This document shows positions 38,435 through 50,550 of a stretch of DNA of 64,000 nt, one piece after another. Origin of the DNA: Loxodes magnus (lineage: Eukaryota; Ciliophora; Karyorelictea; Loxodida; Loxodidae); assembly GCA_946699065.1 (NCBI GenBank), contig CAMPDV010000149.1, forward strand, positions 434,001 through 498,000, given 5' to 3'. The translations under genes and the position numbers were made by a program. Within the stretch, counting starts at the first letter, position 1. Every line of letters begins with the position of its first letter. A model generated the notes under the pieces. It made no database searches. It was not told where the DNA came from and saw nothing but the letters and a program-made list of their open reading frames with translations.

Positions 38435-39645
38435 TAAGAAAAAAGGTTGAAATTGAAAAATCTTCTTAAAAAAGAGGAGGTTTGGAAGAAAGCCTTTAAC
38501 ACTTTATTAATTTCCTTTATACTTAATATATTTCAATAGCACATACTTTTCCAATAAAATCAGTACTAAAATGACGTCACTGAGCTATTAAGTATAGTTT
38601 TAATTAAGAACTTATAAGTAGAGCCTTAAAAAGATAGTAATATATCATCTAAGTTAGGTATTACTCAATTTTAATTATAAAGCAATAAGCATTTTATTCA
38701 GGCTATATAGCAATTTAGTAAAGTTATTTAATATAAGAAATTTAATTTACTCTCATGTAAACATAATATATTAAAAAGCTTTTGAAGTTCATTTTATAGA
38801 TAACCAGAAACTTTATTTCTTAATCTAAGGAATTTTTAATTTGGTAAATAAAGTTTTCGAATTCAATAAATCGAACGAAACGTATACTTTATTTTTAGTA
38901 CAAGATAATTTCATACATGTAAGTAAGAAAGATTACACTTTAAGAAGCATAATAAAACTAAACAGTCCAGAAAGACTAATTCCTTTAATAATAAACATAC
39001 AGTAACGAAAGCAGAATTAGCTTTATTTATGTATTTTATCTTAATTATATCAGTTATTAAAATAATTTAAGAAATGTTACTATATTGGTAAATTTAATAT
39101 GCTATTTATAAATTTTATCGCTTACTCGTTAAAATTTCATATTAAATTTTATTTGATTTCCTTCAAGAAGATATATAGTGATCCAGTAAATAGAAAAGGC
39201 ATCACGAATAGATTAATGTGAGTTTGGAATAGTTTCTTGATAAGAAAATAGAGAAATCAATTAAATGATTCTAATATGATAATAATTTTTTGATTAAAGT
39301 ATTATTGCTATATCTAAATCCTTTTCTATGTGTAATAATGCTTCTACTAATTAATAATCAGTTCACCTAGTAAATTAGATTTTAATATTAAATGCAAGAT
39401 GCTTTTAGTTTTTCCTTTTATAGAATACCATTTATCAACTGTTAAGAAAATATTTCAATTAAAACTGAGTTGATTAAGAAAATCTGCTTTAATGGTTTGC
39501 TTAGATAAATTAGATTTCTTTCTGGTTGATAGTTAGGTATTAAATAATTAAAAAGTTAAGCTGATGAAGAGAAACTTTAATTGAAATAAGTAAGGAAATA
39601 GAAAAGCTTTAAATAAACTCAATCAAGACACAGTTGCTTAAATTA
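38435..39645. other. AT-rich intergenic stretch
   Basis: The first 80 bases are purine-rich and probably the 3' untranslated part of the small cysteine-rich gene. No other gene is recognised. Confidence 0.5.
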
Positions 39646-42600
39646 TCAAAACATATCTAGAATTTCTTGGAACTAATTTTGATTGAATTCGTAAGATTTT
39701 ACTGTCACTTGTAATTTCCTCTTGTCTGCTTTCTGGATTTACTCCTCAAAATAAGTTAAGTCAAAAGGCCCCATTAATTTCATTTCAATTGGAGGTTTAA
39801 CTTGCTTAAGTCAAATAAGTTAGAAATTTATATTTGACTAGTTTTTGAAGAAATAGTGATTTTTAATATCTGCAGCCCCATTTTTTAAATTTCCATACCT
39901 AAGTTTTGGATTTGCTTCCAATAATTTTTCAATTAAATTTTTAGCGTTTTAGTCAAACAAGAAGCTAGGAAATTAGTAAACTCCTTTCTTAATCTTTTCG
40001 TATATTTTCATAGGGTCAGATCCATTAAAAGGAGGATAGCCACACAAAAGTTCGAACAATAAAATTCCTAGAGCTCAATAATCGACTGCTTTATCGTGAG
40101 GCGTGCCTTAAAGAACTTCTGGAGCCATATAATAAGGAGATCCACATACAGTTTAAGTTCTACTTTATTAAAAGAACTTACTTTTCATTAGGCTTAAGAA
40201 TTTTACATAGACCAAAATCAACTAATTTAATATGCCCTTTTGAATCAAGCATAACATTCTCCGGCTTTAAATCTCGATAAATAACACCCTTATTATGAAG
40301 GTATTCTAAAATAAGTAAAACTTCAGCTATATAAAAAGCAGTTATTTGTACATCAAATAACTTCTTAATCTTCAAGTGAGTAAGTAATTCCCCTCCTTAA
40401 GCAAACTCCTAAACTAAATAAATGTTTTCTTGATCCTAAAATATATCCAGAAGCCTGATAATAAAAGGAACATTATTCTTCTTTAACTTTTTCAAAATGG
40501 ATTGCTCTTGCAATACTTTATCTTCTACTTTAAGTTCTTTTATTTTATTTTTATTGTATTGCTTTAATACGATGTACTCACTTGGATCTTATATATATTA
40601 GCATAAAAGCACATTCCCAAGTTTTCCATTTTGAAGAGATTAGCCAAATTAAATCTGTGATTTCTTAAAAGTATCTTCTTAAGTAACATTATTGATTATT
40701 AGTTTATGCTGTTTTTTTTATTTTTTAGCTTTACTCGAATTTCTGTTATTGGAGTTTGAATTAGAATTTTTTTGTGAATATAGCTATTAACTTGTATCTG
40801 CCTCTTTCCTTTTAAGGTTATCTAGCTATATAGATTTCAATTCTTTTGCATTCTTCAGAAAATCTTAATTTTAGATCTATTTTTTCTCAAAAAAGTATTC
40901 AGGTTAAGACATTTATTTTTAATGGTTATTGAAATATTGCCTATTAGTTTAGGGATACTACTGTTCTTTATGCTTGTTATTGTTGTAATTCTTCTGGTTA
41001 ATTTTAACATAAAGTAAATCATTATTCACATTATTAATTGCATTGCTTTCGTCTATAAATTAATTGGAGGGACTTTATTTAAGAGGCTATTTTTTACTAG
41101 TTTAAACTTTTAATGGTGGAAGTTCATTTGAATTCTTTGAAATGGAATCTTGAAAATTCATTGATTCTGAATTTGGATTTCCGTTCTAATAAGCATTAAC
41201 ATCATAGGAAATGTTTTATTTCAAAAGGTGATTTTCATTTCCTTCTTCTGTATTTAAGTGTGATCTTCCTTTAGGACTTTTATTGTTGTTTGATTTTTCT
41301 TAATTAGCTAATTGCTTTTTATTAAACTTAGCCTATTACTAATGCTTAATAAAGCTTTAGTTATTGATTTTCTAATAATTCTAATCTTGATATGATTAAC
41401 TTAAAACTTAATTTTCCACCTTCTTCTTGAATACTCAGTTGTCATCACATTAGGTTTCAAGTAGAAGAAGATTAGTACTATTACCTAGAGCTTTAGAAAT
41501 CTATTAATAGGAGTTCTGAATAATGTCTCCTTAGATATCTACCAATTTTCTATCCAATATTTCATTTTCCTTTTAGTTTATATATTTTATTAAGTTGTTC
41601 TTGCTATTCTCCATCTCATGCATTTTCCAAAAACGACTTTACTCCAATATAATTACTCCAAATTTATTTTGAAAAGATGTTATAACTAGAGACTGAAATT
41701 ACTATACTGTATCTGTTGGACTAACATAGAAATCAAAAAATCCTTTTAAATAAATACCCTTAAAAGATTCTGAAATGCACACTTTTATGATTAGCACTAA
41801 ATGCTTAGCTAGATTAAACTCAATTTCCTCGTTCTTTAAGATTTTTCTCTAAATTATTTGATTTTATTATATAATTCCATATTTTTTGAAAAGAAGTTCT
41901 CATACAAATTCGTTCAATATAACGAAGTCAACATTTTACTGTAAATTTGGTTTTAATTGTCAATTTTTTTTGCTTATATTTTCTTCTTGGTTAGGATCAA
42001 GTAAATCAGAATTATCAATACAAGGAATATCATCCACATTTTGTGATTTAATGAAGTTATTGTATCATTGAGCATTTATTATATACACAAAGTTATAGTT
42101 TTTTAAAGGAGCTTTTTGAAACTCCTAAATCTACTCTACAAATGATTGGGATTTAATTACATTTATTTAGTGCAAAGTTAAAGGTCTCCTTACCTATGTA
42201 TCATTATCTCCATTTTAATTGCTGCTTCTTACTATTTTTTCAAGTTTAAAAGATCCCTTCAAGTTAAATTTTTTATCTGTCTATTACCTTTTTTTTAACC
42301 TATTTGATTGTAATGTTGTCTGAGATTCACCAACATTAATCTTCTTCCTATCAGATTTAGATCTATATTATTGCTTCTTAGCATGATTCTTGATAATTTC
42401 CTATTCTTTTGAGTAATTTGGATAATTCTTTAAAAAATCCTAGACATAGTCTCGTTTTATAGGTCTCATGCTCATAGACTTGAATTAATTGTTTTCAAAT
42501 TTAGAATTAATGAGTGTAATTGGGGTATCTTCTTAAAGTTGCTCTAGGAAATGTATAGAATCATTTAAAATTTCAGATTTTCTAGTAGCTTTTTACATTT

Positions 42601-42685
42601 ATATATAAATATTAAATAATTCATTTAATCCATTACTCAGCTTCTTAATATCTACTTTTAGTTCCTATAAACTTAGGCCTTTCAT
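39646..42685 (-). CDS. DUSP-domain AGC-type Ser/Thr protein kinase
   Basis: About 1,006 residues. A Gln/Lys-rich start is followed near 180-270 by a segment like the DUSP domain of ubiquitin-specific proteases ([53 protein letters not shown]). A 350-residue low-complexity Gln/Asn/Ser linker comes next. The kinase domain lies near 665-935: [17 protein letters not shown] (catalytic Lys), [55 protein letters not shown] and a C-tail ending EILDMF-TGA. The glycine loop is degenerate (QNGKLGNV). A 19-nt intron at 40163-40181 sits in the activation loop and its removal gives NENRTQTVCGSP. The start at 42685 (MKGLSLQELKVD) is one choice; an in-frame ATG at 42889 also exists. The pairing suggests a kinase tethered to ubiquitin machinery (speculation). 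Confidence 0.85.
40163..40181 (-). other. 19-nt intron in AGC kinase gene
   Basis: GTAAGT...AATAAAG. Removal restores the kinase activation loop between LKPNE and RTQTVCGSP. Confidence 0.85.
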
Positions 42686-44901
42686 CTTTAAAAGCTACTA
42701 TGCAATAGCTTTCTTTTAGTTATTCTCTTAGTAGTAATTATACTTTTGATTATCCTATTAATTCTGGATTTATGTGTTTAAAATGTTAAAATTATATTAA
42801 CTAAAGCTAATAATGGTCAAAATTTCTAATCATTGGTTAAGCCTGGAAATAATTAAAATGTTCTTGATAGAAAGGAAGGATTTAATCATAGAGCATATTA
42901 GCTTAAATGATTATGAATAATATTACTGAAAATAGGAGGTCTAACTAAAATAGTAATAGCTTTACTCTTAATTTGCTATTGCTAATAATCTCTTACCAAA
43001 TTAAAATTAATTTTATAGTGTAGTTATTCAAAGCTACTATCTAGCTCAAAAATTTGTAATATTATTGGATTAATTAAAAAAATATTACAATTAGAACTGC
43101 TTACTACTAACTAATACCTTTAATTATTGCTAGACTTAAAATTAGATGAGTTAATAAGTTTAATTTGCAAAATAGTAATCATTAATAGCTCTTTAGCACT
43201 AAAGAAATGCTACTCTAATGAAAGTTAGTAAGCAGATTTAATATATAAATTTAATTTCCTTTAATAATTGTTTATTTTAGAATGTCTAGCTAATTTGCTT
43301 TTCTTTAGCTTTCCCACTTATAAAAGCATATAAACTTTTAATGATACTTTAGCATAATACATTTTTAAAGCTATTTAAATAAGGTATCTAAATAGTCAAC
43401 TAATAACTAAGTTAATAGACTTCATTAAGTCTATAATTCTATTAGTTTAATATGTTCTTACTCCTAATATAAAGTAAGATATTTGATACATTATTTCTAT
43501 CTAACCCTTAATTTGCATGATTTATTTCTGTGTTAATTAATAATTAACTATTTATTTTTTAATCAGCTATTCCATAAAAGCATTAAAGACTCTGGATTAA
43601 ACAGTATATAAATATTCAGTTATAAGTATTAGTGCAAATCTTAATTTTTTGATTAAATTAAAGTATTCAAGTGTATAAAATAGACTAACAATATCTCCTT
43701 TTTTAGCCTCACTTCTTATTGCTTAGTTAATTTATTACCATTTAACATGTTCGAAGTATATAAATTCTTTCAATTTATCAAATTTTCTCTAGGTTTATCA
43801 TTTTAGTTAATGGAGTGATGGAATTTCTCAATTGCTAAGCTAAGTGTTTCACCCTATAAATTTATTAGCAAGCTAATCAATAATTTGACTTTTTAGGTTA
43901 TAATGAAATGATTTAAAACCACTAAATTAACAATTAATCTAAAAATCCTTCAAAAGAGAAACTTAAAAGAATGTTATAGATTATATTTCTTTACTTCTCA
44001 TGAGTATATTAGTTTTTAATCTATTTTCAGTTATTGCTTTACTTTAATTAAGCATCTTAAAATTATTAATCCAATAAATCTTATCTCATCTTCTAGCTTT
44101 TAATTAAGAAGGCTATACTCAATAACATTAGTCATACAGTTCATATTTTAAACTAATAAACAGCAAAAGTTTGTAATTTAAAATATCAGTTAAATTTCCT
44201 TACTCTATTAGAAGTTAATTCAAAATTATTAAAATTGCAAGTACTTATCTGATTATTTCCATCAGTTTTATCTTTGAAAAGATACATATTTTTATCTTCT
44301 TGATCTCAAAATAAAGCAGATTTTGCATTGGAGACTTTATTAATTTACAAATTATACAATTAATTGATTAAAAAATACTTCTTATTACATTAAAATTAGC
44401 TTTAGTTTAATAATTCAAAAATTTACTCATAATCTAGAAAAATTGTTTATAAATAAAAACTTTAGAGTTTCTAACCTTATCTTAAAGCAAGTGATTTATT
44501 ATAAACTGACTTATATATTATCATTTATTAAAATTACATGCTTTTTAGATCTACTAACTTTTTAACAATTTTGCAACTGAAAATATTTCTTGCTATTCAG
44601 TATAAACTTGCGTTTCTGCACTTGCTTCTACAGTATATAAAGATTATACTAATTGGTTTTATGCAACTTTATCCTATTGACAATTAGATTTTTTCTCTTA
44701 TTTGTTTATTTTTATATCCTAACACTTATCTTCATCTAAAGATTAAGATAAAGCAGTTTTTTTCTCTTGTAAGTTACTAATAAAATTTAGTTAATTATCC
44801 TTATTTTAAATATCCATCTTATATTTTTATTCTTCTTACTTCATTTTGATATAACTTTAAGTAATTTTGATTCCTCATTACTAATAAAATTTCTACTTAT
44901 C
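42686..44901. other. AT-rich intergenic stretch
   Basis: No recognisable gene. The kinase gene's possible upstream exon (in-frame ATG at 42889) falls here. Confidence 0.5.
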
Positions 44902-47838
44902 TCATTATTTTAGTTTCTTATTTGCAAATAAGGAAAATAATGGCTTTTTAGTATCTTAAATTTAGTCTTTTTAATTTTCTTTTTTTCTTCCTTCATTGAT
45001 TTTAATAAAAAGTTAACTAATTTGCTTTTTTCCATATTAATTACTTTTTTTTTAAATCAAAATTTTATTTAATTTAGATACTATTCCAACTACTTAATGC
45101 TAGGGAAAAATGGTAGTATCTAAATGCTAACTCAATAAAGAAGCTGCTAAGAATTTTTGATTATGCTTTTTTTTATCATTTTTTATTGATTGTAATTTAT
45201 AAGATTGTATCTATTAGCCGATGCTGTTATTTTCTAAGAGTTGCTCTTAATTTTTATTTGCTCAGCCCATTCCTCTCCAAAAAATGACTGAAAAATTTAA
45301 TTATTCTCTTTATATAATAACTTACTGATCTATTAAATATATAATTTCCAACCTTTGGTTGTGAGTAGCAGGATTAGTCCTATCATAGTCCTGAATATAA
45401 TAAAAAGCATACATTTTAGAAGAAGATACACTGGTTTAAATAATGAAACTTTTCATCATCAAACTTTTTCATTAGCAAGTCCGTAGGACTGCTTAGGTTT
45501 ATTTTCTTTAAGATATATTTAAAGATTTAATTCATAGGAATCAATCTAAAAAGAGCTATTATACCTAAGCCAGCAATCATATATCTTCTAACTATATATT
45601 CTTCGAGCATTGAGTACACATAAATTCCTGCTATGCAATAGCATATTATTATTAAGTCTATTGATATGTACATTTATCATTTAATTCTTCATTCAGCTTA
45701 GGCTGTTTAGAGTACCTTCTAAGAAGTAAACATTTTGAGGTCCAATAATATAATATCATACCTAAAAATCCAGCTAAAATGCTAGAGGGTATATAAAGGA
45801 ATAAATAAAAGAACAAAAAAGTTAAAGCGATAACCTCGCTATAACCAGTAGAAATATTCAAAGTAACTTCTTCTCATAAAGCATTAACCTGCAACTAAGT
45901 ATATTTATTCTTTTTAAAGTTTCTCTTCACTATCATTTTTTTGATTAATTTAACTATTAACTAAGGAGATACTAGTAGAATTAAAGGATTTAGAATTACA
46001 AGCACTCATATTACTGAAAATATACTACTTATTAAATTTTCTTCTTCAAATCACTTCATTGATCATAGCATACTATAAAAATCATCGCAGAACTTATTAA
46101 ATAGGAAAAAGTAATTTTTCATGTTAGAAAGGCATTATAAGAAGTAATAGTCTCGTGTTTCTCAAAAGAATTCAGGAATTACAAAACTACTTTGTTAATT
46201 TAGGAAACTAAAAAACATACAAATCCAGTTAAAAAATTTAAAGCAATAGAAAAATCTACTTTCTGTTGTCAATTACTTACTAAATAGATTAAGAAAAAGC
46301 ATATAAATAGAATTAAAATTGTAGCAACCATACTATAAGCCTATCTTATTTGCTTGTTTTTAAATGAAAGTCTAAGTTTTCTCAATAGATATCTGATGGA
46401 TCGGGAGTTCTTTCTGCTTCTATTTTATCTCATTAATCACTTCCTTATATAGGAGCTTTGAATTTACTACAAAATTTAAAAAGTCCACTTTATTTAAAAT
46501 AATTAACTACAATTCTTGCTTGACTTTAAGTTTTGAATGTTACTAAAGATTATCCAATTCTTTACAGATTACCTTAAATTTGCTAATTATATTAGATGCT
46601 CTTATCTACATATTAAGTATTTTCAATTTGCTATTGGTGCAATATATCAAGTCTGGCTTAATAATAGTTAGAATCTTTAATTTTTTCAAAGCATAAATGA
46701 TTGCTAAGGAAATTTCCCATTATGAGTTTAAATATACTAATTTAGTTTATTTAGTTCTATTAGATTTTATTAATAATCCTTTGCAAACTAAACCTAAGGA
46801 TGTACGTAATATATTTAATTCATTTTTTCTACCTCAACTCTTTGCTCGTCTATGATAAGAGACTCTAAGTATTATTTAAATGAGTCCTAACTGAAGTTAT
46901 GATGTAAATTAGTAAATCATACAGTGTAATCATCAGGAGTGATTTATTCATCATCTATTTTTTATAATTTTTATTGGATATAAATCTTTGAAACTTAGCA
47001 AGCGCATAATTGTATAATTATGTTTATTAAATGTAAAATACCAAATCATTCAAGTACGTCTTTATCTTTAAAGTTTCTAATTGTACTATGTACTTAAAGG
47101 AAACTATAAATATTTTTTGGGTTTGATTCATCAACCTTATCAACATCACTGCAAATTCAGCAATAAAAACACATGGCTAATCCAATTGTAAAAAAGAAAT
47201 TCCTAGAATATATGTTAAGTATTTCATAAATATAAAATAAAGAGTAAATCCTTCTCCTAAATCTGCTAATTCAGATACTTCACAACAAAGTGAATATTTT
47301 TGGCCATTAATAATATTCCCACAGCAGTCACATTTCTCATTGTGATTATCATTACTTTTATCATACTTCTATATCTTTTTAGCTTTTCGATGTTTTTCAG
47401 CTTTATTAATTTAAGCTTCTGCAAAAGCATCAAATTCTTCTGCTTTATCATTATATAAAAATCCTAAATTTTGCTAGACTTAATTCTCATGAAAGTTTAG
47501 TGTCATTTTTCTAACTTTCTTTTGTTTAGTTTTATTGATACTTTTATTTAAATTTCATCTATTATGCTTTTCAAAATTCCAAGTTTCTTATTCTTATTTT
47601 TACTCAACTTGACTATCCATCAAAGAGTTTTCAGAAATGTATACGTTATTTTCGTTATTTTCCGTATTAAACTTAATTTCTATGCTTAAAGTATTTTACT
47701 CAAAAGAAATTGGCTTAAGTCTTCTAATTTGCTTATTTTTTGAATAGAGTTGTTTGTTCATCCTGAGGAATCTGAAAAATTAATAGTTTACAAAGATTCA
47801 TCTAAAGTAGCGTTCTTCGCATCAATTTATATAGACAT
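44902..47838 (-). CDS. OSCA/TMEM63 (CSC1-like) mechanosensitive cation channel
   Basis: About 943 residues after splicing. It has an N-terminal span with a Cys pair (CDCCGN) and a cytosolic RNA-recognition-like loop. The family signature DPSDIYWENL is followed by membrane segments (YSMVATILILFICFFLIYLV, FSVIWVLVILNPLILLVSPQ, YLFLYIPSSILAGFLGMILYYW, YCIAGIYVYSML). SKCLLLRRYSKQPKLNEEL and DYDRTNPAT are also seen in this family. OSCA/TMEM63 proteins are hyperosmolality- or stretch-gated cation channels. Five introns are proposed (47772-47791, 46704-46737, 45658-45671, 45391-45412, 45308-45325). Three one-base deficits at homopolymers (47190-47195, 46357-46361, 46115-46119) break the frame. After these corrections the length is a multiple of three. 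Most likely they are long-read indels, less likely programmed -1 shifts. Confidence 0.8.
45308..45325 (-). other. 18-nt intron in channel gene
   Basis: GTAAGTTATTATATAAAG. It joins YLIDQ to EQLNFSVIFW and the long C-terminal tail. Confidence 0.6.
45391..45412 (-). other. 22-nt intron in channel gene
   Basis: GTATGC...ATTCAG. It joins CIFFQN to the conserved DYDRTNPAT. Confidence 0.75.
45658..45671 (-). other. Possible 14-nt intron in channel gene
   Basis: GTACATATCAATAG. Removal joins NEELNDK to the next membrane span in frame. A one-base indel at the nearby AAA would also explain the shift. Confidence 0.4.
46704..46737 (-). other. 34-nt intron in channel gene
   Basis: GTATAT...CCTTAG. It joins IELNKLN to HLCFEKIKDSNYY in frame. 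A 37-nt alternative is possible. Confidence 0.55.
47772..47791 (-). other. 20-nt intron in channel gene
   Basis: GTAAAC...TTTCAG. It links the first exon (MSIQIDAKNATLDES) to LFLRMNKQLYSKN. Confidence 0.65.
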
Positions 47839-48367
47839 TTATTTTAGAAAATAAAGAACTAATTAACGTTAAGATAATCAATTAAGCTAATAATCGCCCT
47901 AAATATTTTAGTTTAACAAATTTGTAAGTCAAGTATTCTCCCAAAGCTTTGCTCTTTTAGCAATACAAGTTTAATCTAAAAAAGATTAAAATAATAAGAA
48001 GATATAGTTGGAACTAATGGACAGCCTGCTTATTAAATATTAGCCTTCTCTGTATACTATGAAAAACTTTTTATATATGTTAAATAAGTAGATAATTGAA
48101 ATAAGTTTTAGCAGAAATTTGAGATCAAATAAATATTAGTATAGCTTATAAATCTAATAAAATAAAGGTTATCAAAATTAGGCTTTTTTACTAATTGTAT
48201 TATAAGCATTTCGAGTTTTGTATAGTATTAATTAATACTACTTGAAGTAAAATTTCCAAATAATAAAAGTTAATTTAGTAGAAGATAATTAGAGTGTGAT
48301 ATTTATGCTTTTTTTAATTTCCTCATTAAGAAATTTTGTTATACTTGTATTTTATAAATCTCATTTT
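47839..48367. other. Intergenic stretch between divergent genes
   Basis: Shared 5' region of the channel (-) and the dolichyldiphosphatase-like gene (+). No motif is recognised. Confidence 0.5.
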
Positions 48368-48909
48368 ATGTCGAACTGCGATTCTTGCTATTACTTACTT
48401 AAAATTTTTGAAAGCTGTCCAAATGAAGAAAATTTATTGGGATATTCGATGGCATTTATATCTCTTTCAGTTTGACTAATTGCTTTTTATTTAGTCCTTT
48501 AATTATTACTTAAAAGAGATAACTACTAATTAAGTTTGGTAATGATTGCAGGAACTGAAGTAAGAATTAACTTTAGGCGATTGTAAATAGCTTCATCAAA
48601 AATATTATACAGTAGCCTCGTCCTGCAGATGCTTGTACTTCTAGTTATGGAATGCCAAGTAACCATGCTGCCTTTGCTACAATTACTTTAACTTGAATTC
48701 TAATATAGTAATACTAGAGATCTTTGAAGATTGATTATAAGCAAGTAATTTTAAGCCTTTTTCTTATTGCTTTGGTCTCTTACTCTCGAGTTATTCTTAA
48801 ATACCACACCTTATAGCAAACAGTAGGGGGATTTATCTTTGGATTATTTTACACAGCAATATTTTATTATTTTTGGCATAAATTCGAAGAAGTAAAAAAG
48901 GAGAACTGA
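48368..48909 (+). CDS. Dolichyldiphosphatase-like PAP2 phosphatase
   Basis: A 174-residue protein after removal of a 17-nt intron at 48560-48576 (GTAAGA...CTTTAG). The acid-phosphatase motifs are complete and in the DOLPP1/CWH8 arrangement: KNIIQQPRPADAC (K-x6-R-P), YGMPSNHAAFA (P-S-x-H) and YSRVILKYHTLQQTVGG (S-R-x5-H-x3-Q/D). About four membrane segments. DOLPP1 enzymes recycle dolichyl diphosphate at the ER for N-glycosylation; this role is inferred from motif arrangement and small size. The start MSNCDSCYYLL gives a short polar end before the first span. The stop TGA follows VKKEN. Divergent from the channel gene; the C2HC zinc-finger gene follows 144 bp later on the same strand. Confidence 0.87.
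48560..48576 (+). other. 17-nt intron in dolichyldiphosphatase-like gene
   Basis: GTAAGAATTAACTTTAG. Removal joins AGTE to AIVNSFIKN and the PAP2 motif frame. Confidence 0.85.
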
Positions 48910-49053
48910 CAATCTAACTTTATTTAATCTAATTGAACTAAATGACTTAATTAGAATCTTCTTACCCCATTCTATTGCTCTATAGCTGCTACTTTATTAA
49001 AGCTACAATAGCATGAAAGCATAGATTAGTAAGTTTAAATGGTTTAATAATAA

Positions 49054-50304
49054 ATGTTTGTATCTTTAGAAAATTAAAAAAAATCTTATAACCCTCAACT
49101 TAATAAACCCAAGTAGTTCAGAAAACCTAGAACTCTCCTTTGCTAGATGTGTGGTAGGGAATTTGGGACAGCAAGCCTCTAATTTCATCAAAAAGCTTGC
49201 ATTCAAAGATGGGAAACCGAACAAATTTAGTAGCCAACAAAATCGAAGAAGCAAGCTAAAGTAAAGGATCCTAGTACTTAATTTTAGAATGAGTTTATTT
49301 TGAAATCAGGTAAATAAAATTTTAAGAGTTGATAGCAAATAGAAGAGCATAATTAAAAAGCTTAGCAGTTCTTTGAAAATAAATCTTTATCAAGATGTCA
49401 AAATTGTCAAAGAACTTTCTTACCCGATAGACTCCCCATTCATTAGCGAGGATGCAAAAAGTCTAATCCATTTAGAAAAGTTGGAGAAAAAATTGATCTA
49501 AACAAATATAAAAGAGATTTATCCAGGACTAAAAGAACAGGCAAAATTCGTTAAACTTTCTCTTATAAAGAAGAAAAAATGCCTTTAAACAAAAAATGAA
49601 AGTCTTAGCATTAAGAGTTTATTTAGCAAATAAGATATGCCAGAAAACTTAAAAATTATGAAGATGCAGGTATCAACATTTCTTAGCTGGAACCTCCTCC
49701 TCCAGCGCAAGCAATTTATGAGGATTATGTAGAATGCCCTTATTGCTTAAGAAAATACTCTTAATAAGCAGGAGAAAGACATATTCCAAAATGTAAAAAT
49801 ATCATTAACAAACCAAAACCTCCTCCTCATTTAAGAGAGTCAGGTAATTTAGGACGTTCTTCACTAAATTGATAAAATACTTATAAAGTAGAAGAAACTT
49901 CGTAATAGAGAACTAGCTTTGGTTAAACTGAATAAAAAAAGAAAAAGGAAATGATATAGCAGTTTAATCCCTCTAATTAATTTTAACAAATTACTAGCTA
50001 ATTAAAATACAATCAGTATAAAAACCCTAGTTAACAATAAATGCCTTAATAGTCCAATTTAATAATAGATTCAAGAAAATACCATAGCACCTTATAATAG
50101 CCATAAATCTAATAATAAATGACTGGATTGTAGGGAAAAAGTATTTCAAATTATGGAAAAATGAGAATTTAAAATTTGAACATCTAAAATGAAATTAGAA
50201 ACACTTAAAACTAAAGCAGCGTGAAAAAGTGCTCAAGATGCGGATGTGATATCAGTCTTAGAGTAGGAAATTGCGTAAATTGCGCCTTGAAAAAAATGAG
50301 ATGA
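49054..50304 (+). CDS. C2HC-type zinc-finger protein (ZC2HC1/ZNF474-like)
   Basis: A 416-residue protein in one frame. Three zf-C2HC_2 fingers are visible: LCQMCGREF...FHQKAC near 34-56, RCQNCQRTFLPDRLPIHQRGC near 125-148 and ECPYCLRKY...RHIPKC near 240-262. Each has the C-x2-C-x12-H-x3-5-C pattern of the ZC2HC1/ZNF474 family, which is enriched in ciliated cells. A long Gln-rich linker follows. The C-terminal 30 residues hold two further CxxC pairs (CSRCGC, CVNCALKKMR-TGA), possibly another zinc knuckle. The start is ATG at 49054 (MFVSLENQKK); an in-frame ATG at 49039 adds five residues. No introns are needed. Confidence 0.85.
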
Positions 50305-50550
50305 TTTATAATTAAATTATTAGATTAATATTATAAATTTTTATATTAAATACAACAATAACTAACATTTAACCATAGATTGTTGTTTGATATCTAATTG
50401 ACCAGCTTCATTTATATTGTATATTTTAAGTTACATATAATAGTTTTATTTAAATGAGGAGTTTTGGTATCGATGGTAAACTTTAAAATTGTTTATTATT
50501 AAAAGGTAATTAACATCTTTTATAGTTAAAGATTAATCATTAAGAGAAAA

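Noticed and set aside
41886-42071. Plus-strand 61-codon ORF
   Set aside because: Antisense to the DUSP-like part of the AGC kinase gene.
49066-49254. Minus-strand 62-codon ORF
   Set aside because: Antisense to the first C2HC zinc finger on the plus strand.
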